From Apostichopus japonicus (Eukaryota > Echinodermata > Holothuroidea > Aspidochirotida > Stichopodidae), in NCBI RefSeq assembly GCF_037975245.1, contig NC_092580.1, positions 20,944,501-21,008,500 of the forward strand: a stretch of 64,000 bases of DNA, read 5' to 3'. The notes below the pieces were generated by a model. The model had not been told where the DNA came from. It saw only the letters and a list, made by a program, of their open reading frames with translations, and made no database searches. Of the stretch, positions 29,101 to 41,400 are shown piece by piece. Each line of letters begins with the position of its first letter. Position 1 is the stretch's first letter. The position numbers were made by a program, and so were the translations under genes.

Positions 29101-32029
29101 TGTGAAGTATTATACCAATTATAAGAATAACAAAGGTGGTTTGTTTACATTCAGCGGAGGAGTAACAATATAGAAACAACAATGGTGTTTATTTCAATAG
29201 AACAAGGAGAGATTGCCGGGAAGGGTTTTGATGGCTGCGGAGAGGGTGAGTTGGTGGGGGGGGGGGTGTTGGCGTTGCCATGCGTTTGGATAGTTGACTA
29301 CTATGTTATAGATTCTGCAGAGTTAAATATTAATGCCAGCGTTTTCTCGTTTTTTTTTTTTATGTCATGGTAACTGCCGGACAAGTCCATTTGCTTCTTA
29401 AATATCTAGAATGAATGAAATAAATTTGCCAGGTGAGGGTAGGAGTTGGGGGGGGGGTGGACCTTAAATGAATGTGCTTGGAGTTAAGACAGTTCTGACG
29501 TTGTTTTGTTCCTTTTTTGACAGAGCTTCATTTGTATCTGTGACAACTTCCAAGGAAATCCATATTTCCCCCGTATTGTAAATTGACGTTTCATCGCTTT
29601 ATTGGAGTAAGCCAAACACAACCGCCTCTTCCTCCACCTCCTCCTCCCGCGCCTCCTCCTCCTCACACAAGAAAAGAGGAAAACAAAAGAAAAAGAGAAA
29701 GAGTGCTTTACCAGAATACTGCTTTTGAATAATTTAGGCAATATGGTTGAAGAGATTAGTTTTGCTATTCATATATTCAAAATATATTTAAATTTATGTT
29801 ATATTCATTCCAACCTATTGTAAACCTTTGTACGAATATTGTAAGCGATAGCAGTCAATATAACGTATAGAATTTCTATACATCAAGGGTCCTGTTCGTT
29901 TATTTTATTTTGTTGGTATCACTTGTACGGTTATAATAGCTTCGTGAAGGAGTGTTCTGCATATTTTGGTCTTGCTGGTTGAAGATTAATTTAAGAGTAA
30001 CAACTTGAAAATATTGTATGACATTTTATTGTTTTTGGAATACAAACAGGAGCGTACACATGGGGGCACGAAGGTAGGATTTAATCCGGGATGAGTTATA
30101 CCACCTGAAGCGTACACCTCCTCCCCCCCCCCCCCCCCGTCTTTCAAACCTCAAACACAAAGGTTAGAGTATCATTAGCACAACTTTTGCGCTTGGACCT
30201 AATTATAGACCTACGTTGTTGTCTAAAGATGCCTCAAAATGGCGTCACTTTGACATCTCAATTTTTTATAGTCGGTCTCAACGATCCCAGAGCCACACAC
30301 CTAAAGTTTGATACCGAAATCAGTTTGGGGGGGGGGGTAGAATTTGGCTCTCCCCCGGACCACTGGCATACAATATTTAAATTTTATCTGTCCGCTGTAT
30401 AATGTAAGTATATATAATAAGGGGTGGGCGGGAGGGCTGCTGAGGGTTTCCCCCTAATTTTGAACCACCCAACCCATTCCACGGTTCTACCTCCCGTAGA
30501 TTCAAAGTACATATACGCTATATATGCACTAAACATACGCTGTCTCCAAGAATAGTCTAATTCTTGATCTTATTTTTGGAAACTCCCCTGTCAAAAAATG
30601 GAACCTTCCTGATTTCCTTTTATTAACGCCTAATATAGTTTGTTTGCCTCACTTCCCTGGCTGAACTCGAATTGTGAAATCATTCTCAAATATAGGAGCA
30701 ACTGTTTTATTTTATCGACGAAATCATGTTTTTGTCGTATGTAGTATGAGTCATCAACTATGATGTCTGTCGTCCTACTAAATTTGGCGGGAAAGAGATT
30801 ATTATCGTGACTGTGGCACTCTCCGTAATTTCTTACATGCTACTGTTCCGCACGAAAAGTCTATACTAATTTCAACATTAAATCAAGAAGCATTACAGAT
30901 CGAGGTTGTATTGCGTGATTAAATAAAGGACGAGAAAACTCCAGATAAAGGAAACACACTTTGGAAACGAGTTAATGTAATCGATTGGTGTATATTGCAC
31001 AGTTGTAGTCGAAACAAAAATGGTGACAAGGAAAAAAAATGGAGACATTGCTTAGACAACTTAACGAACATACAACATTATTAATTGACTTTAATACGAG
31101 ACTTTTTAATACTATTAATATTCTAATTGGAAAAATAAATATGGTATCACAGTATATTTATACGCATTGTGTTCATTGAAAGTTGTCAGTGACCAAGAAG
31201 GAAAAAAAAAACAACATCATTCAAACCGTAAAAATGTTACTTTGTTACTCCTTGTTAAAATGTTCGTTACTAACTTGATGAATTTTTAGTTCACAGAAAA
31301 TATTTATTTGTTCAAGTTATGGTGCATAAGGTTATAATCATGTTAGAAAGGTAGAAAAGCTTGCATTATATTACTAAATAATTGACACCAACTTTTTAAT
31401 CACAATGATAAACTTGTATCATTAAGTATAAATGGAACAACATGGCTGACATATTGTTCTATTTTCGGGATCATCATCGAGTTCGCCTGAACTCTATTTC
31501 AGAGACAAGAAAAGGAACAGATTCAATACAACGGAGTTACCGTTGTAATTTATTTACTTTCCGTGCCTAATTAGCACGCGCAGATTTCGGAGGTGAAATC
31601 AAGTGATACCAAAATCGAGAAATGTCGTAAGAATTTCTTTGACTATTTCGACCTTCTTACGTCTGAATGTAGCACCGCGACCATTTGGGTTGTAGTCTCC
31701 TGCAGATAACGCAATCTAACCTTTTGTGAACAGTGCAGTAGCCAAGGGAGTTGTCAGGGATGGGATGGAAGTGGCGTAGGACTCACCCCCACCCCCCCCC
31801 CACCCCACTCTCTCCTTCCTTGGTACCTGGAATCCTAGGCTTCTAATGTTAAACAAACTCCTTTTTTTCGAATTAAGATAAAATATCTATTTCATGATTA
31901 GCGATATTCCATGAGCCGTATAATAGAGTGTATATAGGAACTGTTCGTAAACTAATATTATACAATTCACAGAACATACAATAAAATCGATAGATAAGCA
32001 TGGAGAAGTGGTGGCGTATTCGTGAAGTG

Positions 32030-32090
32030 AATATGATATGTGTGTTCACTTACACAATAAATATAATATGTGTGTTCACTTACACAATAT
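32030..32090. repeat. 30-bp tandem duplication
   Basis: ATGTGTGTTCACTTACACAA occurs twice in succession, 30 bp apart, between the two genes. Confidence 0.8.
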
Positions 32091-33027
32091 CAACGATCGT
32101 ATATCTGTTTCTCTTCCCCGCTAGAAATTGTAATATTGAATACAAGTGTATTGAAATGTGATATAGCGTGTTCACTTAGCTTAGTTGCAAGAACATTCGG
32201 CATAAAGTACAACATACAAATGAGATAAGTACGTATAGATGAGCACCTTATAATAGCGTGATGATCTACATTGGATATGTAAATCACACACTTTCAATCA
32301 ACTGCATATGCTACACGTCATGAACAGCATACCAGCGTCACTCTTATTGTATAGTAAAAAGTCAGGACTAAAAAACTTCATTTTTGTAATACAAACTTGA
32401 CATAGATCAAAATGTGATGTTTGAAGAAAAAAAGTTGGGCATTTCTTGCAATAAAATGCCCGTATATTGCATCAATTAGAATAAGGATAAATACCATGAA
32501 AAATGTATATTAATAATGACTTTATTAAGTTTCAGGTGCGTTAGTCGTATCCGTATCATGAATTATCACTTTACAGATTGAAATGAATAGTAGTAACTGA
32601 GGTGAGGCCATATGGCGGGGTGAGGCAATAGGGTGGGATGGGGTTGCTTATTGTATCTATTCAATGAAACTATACCGACTAATGGAATGTATTTCTTAAT
32701 ATTTCGACGGCACTTGACAAAATGAAAGAATATTAATCTCATTATTGAGCACATATAGCCTCAATGGCAATTACATGCCCCCCCCCCCCCCATCCCTACA
32801 TCCATTTATAGCAGGGGTAAATTGCTTCCACACTCGTTTACGATGTTCGCCGTATTACCCATGACGTCATGACTGTCTATGGTATTTCATCATACAGAAT
32901 CACAACACAGATTCCATGGTGTACGTGGAAGCTGTACAACTTCAAATAAACATGTGCATAGTATCGAATTTGTACAGACAATGTTGCATGTAATACTGTA
33001 TTGAATAGACACCATTAGCAATAAACT

Positions 33028-33033
33028 TTTATT
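33028..33033 (-). promoter_or_regulatory. candidate polyadenylation signal of RIM/Fife-like gene
   Basis: AATAAA on the minus strand about 1.1 kb after the TAA stop, the nearest such hexamer I found. Confidence 0.25.
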
Positions 33034-34135
33034 TATATTTATACATTATTGTTTACTGAAGAGTGACGGAACACCTTAAACTCATTCGCTCTTGTTGATA
33101 TAGTTAAGCTAATAACAGTGTTGTAAAAAGTCGAATGACTTAACTATAGCGTCGGCAACCCAGATGACTTGGGTCGATTCGGGTCAGCAACCCAAAATGA
33201 TTTAACTTGACTCCAGTGAAACTTAAAATGTCTTGCCTTGGCTTGACTTGAAAATGTGTCTGACTTGACTTGGCTTGTGCAAACTAGTGAGCTGACTAAT
33301 TAATTACCTTGTCTCTCGACCACAGTTGGCGTTATTTGATGAAATAGATCAAAGGGGCGACTTGCTAAATGACTGATTAATTATGAAATTAATACTTGGA
33401 AAGATCACGACCGTGCGGTCGAAGAACCATCTAGTCACACACAGACACACGCACACACACGACGTACAAAAAATGAACGAATTAAGGTCGTTTTGAAGCG
33501 ACAAAATTGTTATTCGATAACTGAAGGGTGACAAGAAAGGAGTTAAACTCGATTTCTTTCGACTATAGGTTCTATACATTGTAGAATTGTCAATGGTTAT
33601 ACTACTTCCGCGAAACACCTAATTAATTCCTTTGCTAAACCTGACGAATGAATTTTGAGTGGCCTAAACAATTGATGAAAATGGTCTAAATCGACAAAAA
33701 AAACTTTAAAATAACTATTTATGATAAAAGATAGAAGACCAAAATACGCGACTACAAAGGGAAGAACAACCACACATTAATTGCACTGACGTCATCAGTG
33801 AACACGGCCTACATTCTCTCCATTTTTTGATTTACTTGTGAATTTTAAATGCTATTTTTTTTTTTCATTTTGTAATTTCCGCAGTGTGATTATGATAAAC
33901 TTCATCGTGATTTGGCAATAATCAAGACATTAATTATTAAAATTTAGGATATGAATATCCTTATTGATCTGAATGAAATGTTGGCTCATTTGGGATTTGG
34001 AAAGGTTAATTGGCTGTGGTTTTTAGAAGAAAAGCGCCTCATAAGGAGCTAGGGAGAGGTATCGTATCGTGAGGTTAAAGTCAGTCAATGCTGATATGTA
34101 ACTCTGGTGGAACACTTCCTGGTGGAAACCATATT

Positions 34136-34249
34136 TTACACAAACCCTATATTTTTATGAGATTTAGCGTGTGCCGTTGAACCATTCATTAGTCTGTACC
34201 AATGAACACGATTATCCAATTGTTTAGTATCTGATAAATTGAAGATAAC
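34136..34249 (-). CDS. RIM/Fife-like exon 15 (terminal, end of C2)
   Basis: The acceptor CTTCTTCAG opens VIFNLSDTKQLDNRVHWYRL, the last strands of a C2 domain, followed by about 16 residues and TAA. HWYRL is the usual C2 end pattern (W-Y-x-L). It joins exon 14 in phase 0 as MGK|VIFNL. Confidence 0.87.
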   Translation of the reverse strand, partial: VIFNLSDTKQLDNRVHWYRLMNGSTAHAKSHKNIGFV

Positions 34250-35361
34250 CTGAAGAAGAGGGAGAACAAAAGAAGAGATAAATTAAGATAAATAGTACAT
34301 CGTTTAAATTGTGGCATACGGTGCAATGTAAACCATTATGGAACCACTGTTCAATAGCGTTGCGAGATTCATAGCAGCAATGGTGATTAGAAAGAAACAT
34401 CGTCTTTAGTTGGATGTTGTTTTCCTTACTTAATTCAAACCAAGATATATTGTTATTATGACATGAATACAACATGGACAAAGATTTAGAATTTGAGTTG
34501 AATAGTTGCCACGCAATGACGTCATCAAAACTAAAATCTTTAAGCAATAAATGGCACCTTCAAGCCAACTTTCTTCAACGCATAACATGTTGAGTTTGAT
34601 TATTTTAGATGAGTTCTAACTTCTATGTTGTACAAGTATTTGTTTCAGATATATTTTTTTTAATGCTTTAATTTGAGAAGGCTTTTTATCAGACATTTTG
34701 TAATGAATCTATTACTGTATTATAAGGTATAAAATTTAAGACTACCTTTCCCATAAAATTCTCCGAGTTCCGAGAAGAGCTCCATATCGTTAATTCAAGG
34801 CTGTGATTGGTCAAAAGTTCGCTAGCTCGAAGGTCACGGAATAGCAACGTTTGATTCCACTCTGGAGTAAGAGTCCTTGGAACGCAGGCAGTTCGTTTCT
34901 CGTCACTAGAACTGCACAAGAAATCATTGAAATCTGTTCTGTTAGCTTATGTTTGGGATCGATTTTGTTTTTCTTTCAGAGCAACGATAGGTTATTAATA
35001 TTCTGCAATAAGTGATCGATCTATGGAGTTAAAGATGGTAGGGCGGAAAAGGTCCCGAAAAGGATTGACACATAGCTGGTTACTGATTAAGAGAACCGTA
35101 AAATTGATTAGAACACTGTGTATCATAACACTGTCAGTGTTATGATAACAGTAAGGTAGAAAAACCCTAAATCTATGCTGGTCATATCTGAAAGAATGTC
35201 GCCATGGTAATATGATATTAGCCACATATGTGATAATAACAATGATTGTAATGAAACGTTAACTTACGAGGACGATATGTTACAGGCTTGTTAACAAATG
35301 AGCTATAGAACAGACTCGGACTTTAAAGCTGGTGTGACCTATCATAAAATTAGCATAAGGT

Positions 35362-35408
<47 letters not shown>

Positions 35409-38400
35409 CCTATATATATATACTTTTGTAGAATAAAACGGTGGCAGCGGAAGAAGAAGAACATACCTTTTCATTGGAAGCAGTCTGACCACTACGAATG
35501 GATCAGCTAATCCATCATTTGTCTTACCCACCAGGCCACGCCCCCGAAGAACATCTACCCTAAGCTCACCTCTGCCGGCGTCATAAGCTAAACGAACCTA
35601 TCAGAGGCAAAAGAAAGAGTCATTGACCTCCTTGAAAGGATAGAATGCAGCAGCGAAATGTTACGAACTATTTAAGGTGAATGTCTCCCTTTTGTGAGAT
35701 GAGTAGCCCGTCGAGAAGCTAAACATTTGTCAAAAGCTATTATCTATGCAACAAATTACGGTACTTATATATTAGATTATGGGATTATATCGATGAAGAA
35801 GGAGGGTGAGAATGGAGCCGAAGGATTAGGCACGCAAGTTCTCTTACGATGTAGCAACTGGGCAGTACATATATGTTATAATAAACGCGAGTGGCATTGT
35901 TCTGACGTAATAGAGGAACAAGATGCCCCTGTTATTCATGCGTCAGGTGATTGGAGTTTCAGTTTGATAGTCCAATAACCGCTTCTCTATCTATTACATT
36001 GAATATGTCAGTCTGAAAGTTCAATACAAGAGCTTTAAACTATTCAGTATACTATACGATAGGTATCATACTTATCACGTGCAAACATGAAAGTATGCCA
36101 AATGGTTTCTTAACCGACAACTACAGCACTAGAGCCTAGGCATCACGTGATCGGACGATACATCAACATTAACGTGAAAGTTTATATCGCGTGCATGCGA
36201 ACGAACTTATATAGCTACACATCTGTATGAAATCCCAATTACCTGAAGTTCTCCTGTGATTCTTGATACTTTGGCGTCTGATGTTGGTCTCGCTACCTGC
36301 CTAGGAGGATGTTCGCCTCTATGACCAGAGCTCGGAGGTTCACGCCTGTGACTGGAAGAACTTCTCGGTGCTATGGAAGGAAATTTAATTTAGAGTACAA
36401 AAGAGGATATGAGACGAGGAATGTCCTTAAGAATGGTTCAGAAAATTTATTAAGAGTACAACATGGTTGGAATTTGGTCTGTTTATGTTTCCGTTGAGAA
36501 TTCCTTCTCCGTGCGTTTATTTATTATGATAATCCGACAAACGTTACATAAACCGTTTCCTCTAACTATAACACACACACACACTTATAATATCATTGCA
36601 ATTCAATGTTGCCCTATGTTTATCCTCACTTCAACCTGTCCCGTTTACAATGTAGATAGAAAGGTGATAATAGAGCGTTATTGAATTTTGCCGTTCCCCC
36701 TGTTCCTCCCTCGACCCTTCCTTTCCCTCCCAGCCCCCTCCCGATCATGGAAGTACCCTTTCTGGTCTCCCTTTCTGTTTTGCCGTACTTGAAACCGCAC
36801 CCACCGAGCCACTGGTTGGATGATAATTACAAACTTTGTATGCGCACCACCTTTCTAATTGTACTCACGATTACTACTATGGTGATGACTCCGCTGTACC
36901 TCTCTCCCTGGAGGACGTTGAACTCTGTACCTCGGTGAGTCTAAAAGGTTTGGTCCACTAGACGGAAAGAACATAAACACTTTTATTCTTAAATTACTTT
37001 CCACGGGTAAGGAGAAAGCTACGCGGAGAAGGAAAAATGAAGGAAACTCATGTAGGAAACTGTCAGAAAAGTTGAGTCGTTTCAAAGGTTATAAAGTTCT
37101 GGAGAGAGCCAATTTTATTTGATTGTAACTATTCAAATTTTTAGATTAGGAAGTTGATATCCTATATTCATAAGTTAGATGAAACTAACCACTTCACTGT
37201 GACGTCGGCCATCTTCCTTGCTGTTCTCATGATGAGTTGAACTTCTTCGAAAGTTTTTCCCGTCAGGGGTGTACCGCACCATTCCAACACCTGATCACCC
37301 TCTCGTAAACCTGAAGTGAAAATAGTTACACCAACATCAATTATTGTTACCCAATTCCTTTGGTAATAGTAATCCGCCGATTTAATGAATTTGTAGATTT
37401 ACCTGCTTTCTGAGCCGCTCCTCCTTCCACGACGTCAGTGATGTAAGCCACCAGTTGGTTGGATCCCGGCATTCTCTTCCCACCAACGACCCGTAATCCC
37501 AAATCACCTCCACTGCCTGAACCAGAGGAAGGCCCGTTACTATTACGTTTTAAGTGAAAGATGTTTGATGTGCGTTCTCCTCTACTCCGACGAGGCACTG
37601 GGGGCTGTTTACAAATGTAGAAATAGAGATATAGAATTACTAACATGTGATTTATTAACTTTATCAATTTGGTTAAATAAAGGCAAATATACATACCTTG
37701 GAGGACAAGAAGAGGATGGTATCCAACGTGACAGTGAAACTGGGCGTACGTTATAGGAAAACCACATCCAACCATCATCTGAACATGATTAGTTTTTGTG
37801 AGAGAGATGCTTGTGATGACCAACTCCTCCAAACATCTGAGATATATCTTAGTCCATCACAATAGAGACTAACGACTTTAGCAAGTCTACATATGGCATC
37901 ATCGAGCCACACATGCTTGAAAGTTTCTAATGACTACTTTTATTGATTAAAATTGAGTTAGCGAATGCTGATTCTGAAATGTTGAAATACTTAGCATGAC
38001 AAAATAAAGCTCTTGGTTTCAAGGGCAACACTCACATTGACATTGTTGAAAAGTTGAAAACTGAAGGGAAAGTAAAATGGTTTATCTCTTGATAGCTCTA
38101 TGAAACCACAGACAGTGCAAACGGTGAGTCACCCGACAAAGCGTTAAAATCCGATATATCCCAATCTTAGACAAACTTAGAGAAATTATTCATAAGAAAG
38201 ATATCATTCATTCAAATTAAAGAAAAATGGTTACTTTTGATTCTCTTTTAATAAACGTGATAATTCCACATACCGTATGTTATGAAGTTTAGCTCAATGT
38301 GATAGAAAACAGTTAACAAATAGAAGATCGATATTTAACACTTATTTAGTCAAAACCGTCGTAATGAAAACTGTATTGATCATGCTTTCGATCGAACAGA

Positions 38401-41400
38401 ACGATGACGACATCTAGGTTTTTGTTATGATGCTGGAAATTTCCACAATTGAGAAATTGTCAGCATACCTGTTGCGCACTGCTTGGGTGCGCTCTGTGGC
38501 CCTCGCTTCTCGACATGTGTTGTGAATCCATCTTGGGTATTGGCAGTTGACGTGCCTGTTTTTGCCTCGTTTCACTATGAACGGTAACAGCTGGGAGATC
38601 TAATGCAAAGATACATATTCAAGCTCAATAAAGTCGTAGGAAATTAAATGATAAAGTTACATATACACACTCATCCCCATAATACTAGAATATTTTTAGG
38701 ACATAAATGGCAAACAAAATGTTTTCTTGTAGACTTGCTTCTTTATGCAAAAGACCCCCACCCCTCCCCCCAAAAAAAAACTACATTTAATTTCCTCACG
38801 TAGCTATGGATGGGACAGAAAGGGGACAATTTTTGGGAAATCAACCCCGATAGTTTTACTGACTTGTTAAACATGAAGTTGCAGACGCTCACCTCTCTTT
38901 GGCAACGATGGTAAGCCTGACGCAACTTCACGAGGTACATCTCTTTTCTGAGAGGCAGGAGAACCAGAGGAGAGGTCTCCATCAAAATCTGAACTCTCTT
39001 CCAGTGGGAGTATTAATCCAGCACCTTCCATCTCTCTGTCATCGGGTCCATCCCCTAAGGGCCGAGCTGGCAAGACACGCGATTCTGACAAACTGCTTGC
39101 CAACTTACCACCGGAACCCGATAAACTTTCATCGCTGTTTGACCAGTGAGCTGTAGTATAGTCGTATTGCCCGTCGGTGGTCTTTTCAAATCGTAAAGCG
39201 GGTTCGTGTGAATTTAAGATGTAATCGGCTAGTGTCTCAGGGTGGACATTGTTACCTCTCGGTTGATGGTCGGTGACAACTCTCGTTCTGTACTGTTGAT
39301 AATCTGTCTCTAGCTTCTCTTCTAGTGCAGTTAGTTCCTTGATACGTCGTTCAATCTCTTCTCCCTCCCTACTGAGACGGTCAACTTCATTCTGATAAGA
39401 TGTGTTACGAAATATTAGGAGATATCATATATAACAATACAAGAAGTGGAAATTAGCCTTGGTTGTATTTCCCATCGTGTTGAGTAAAACGTTTTTAAGA
39501 ATTTTCCTTTAGACTTTTTAGTCAGTTTTTATAGTTAAGAAACTTCACCTTTGTATGCAAAAAGGAAGTGAAAGAATAACATTAAAGATATCTATCAGTT
39601 ATATGAATAAATGAGGTGTAACTAACGTGAAATCTAATCTAAATATTGTTAATGAAAGAAACTTTAAAGAAAATGCCGTTACCGAATTCACTTTGGATAT
39701 ACACCGAATACAGCCTTAAAAGAACATAACGAAACATTTAAAAAATCCTCTAAAATTACCTGGTTGTCTTTAATCAACTGTGGGATATTCCGCCTAGTTT
39801 CCTTCCTGATCCATTCAGATCCCTCTGCTTCTCTTCGTGATCCCTCATGACCCGACGACCCGCTCATTCGAGGGGATTCTCCTGGATATACTTCACTCCT
39901 CGACTTAAGAAATGGATCTCTCTCTGGAAATTTTAACTCTTCCGTTGTGTGAACTGGTGATGTATCTATATCCCAGTATTTTTGCGACTCCAGCTCAGTC
40001 TCATATTGATCACGAGAACCGCTGACGGGATTTTTCGATTCACTAGACATCTTATCGTTGACTTTGTAATCATATGGATAATGACTTGTCTTTCTCTCAT
40101 ACCCGTGGTCACTATGTGATGTGTAGACTCGTTTTGGTTTTTCAGCCACCGGAGTGTCTCCTTGATCAAAAGCATCGTATGACTTGCCTGTTGCTTGGGT
40201 TACTTGCCTTTCAATTTCTCGGATAATGTCCTCCTCTGATTTTGAAAACTGTACATACTTTTCTTTATCTAGACCCATCGCCACCATATTACCTCCCTCT
40301 TTCCTACCTCTTTCCACACTGTCTGGAGGTTTCACCTGATATGCCTTCTCATCTTTTCTATCTTGTTGCGGTCTTTCTTGGCTTGCAGTTTTACGATTGA
40401 TCACGACGTCAGAATCGGATAGGCTACCATCGGAACGATACTTCTGTTGGATGAAAGAACGATGTTTTTGATGCTCTTGAGACACACCTGCTGGAAGATT
40501 CTGACTACAGATCTTTGATGTCATTTCGTCTAATTCGTGTTTACGTCTTTCCATTTCTAATTGAATTGCTTTACGACTCAATAAACCTTTAACTTTATCT
40601 AATTCAATTTCTGACTGTAGATCGCCAGTGTCTTCTGTTGTAGTTCGCCCTAATACGGGCGAAGCCGATGGGCTTGAACCAGCGGGTACGTGAGGGAGAC
40701 GTCTCCGTATCCTAGGCGTTCCGAGGTCACTGTCAATACTCTCTGTATCACTTTGGGAGATCTGCAACGGAGAGGCGAAAACGTAATTAAATTTTGGGTG
40801 TCATTAAATGAATTACACGCGATAAAGTTACTTAGGGATATTAAGTTTGGAATCCATTAACATGAGAGGCTTGATAATAGGGGCTCCTAGGTTGACACAT
40901 TGTATCGTGGGTTACTTATTTCTTTATGGTCTTTAGCTTCGTGAAATATTGGTTTATCTTGCACCGCGATTGAGAGTGACATGCGTTCGAAGCAATAAGG
41001 GAACAAATTATATTAATGACGGGAAGTAATTGGAAGAGTTGGGCAAGTTAATTCTAATATAGCTAATATACTAGATCCAGTGTTAGCTGCACTGAACCGT
41101 GTTGTGTTCTGACAAAAGGAGTAAGGAATCTGTAGCTATCATTGGTATACATAAAAATCTGTATATTATGGCATTTTACTAAATTTCTGTATTGTTTTAT
41201 AACAATAAGTTATGTGAGAACTTTTATCAGATTTATGCTGCTCATTTGTTATACGTATGACGATTTTGATATAAAAGATCCAAGAAAATCCACCGTATCA
41301 TGAGTACTAACATTGTTTTAAGTTTGTTATGTAAAAAAAACTCACTCTAGTATCCAAATGGTCTGGAATGACACTAGCAGTGTGATTTGTCGTTTCACGA

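Larger units (their letters stand above)
23921..34135. other. convergent intergenic interval and 3' UTRs
   Basis: About 10.2 kb between the two stop codons. It must contain both 3' UTRs. I see no open frame with recognisable similarity, no spliceable exon series and no RNA gene. It holds an ATC trinucleotide array, GT/CT-rich patches (27725-27790, 29625-29670), C/G homopolymer runs (24818, 29255, 30124, 31790, 32779) and otherwise AT-rich unique sequence. Confidence 0.65.

Noticed and set aside
33160-33270. GACTTG-rich patch as possible regulatory array
   Set aside because: Only loose TGACTTG variants at irregular spacing; degenerate low-complexity sequence.
35727-35978. 83-codon plus-strand frame inside the RIM/Fife-like intron
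   Set aside because: Opposite strand to the gene, no homology recognised and no promoter signal.
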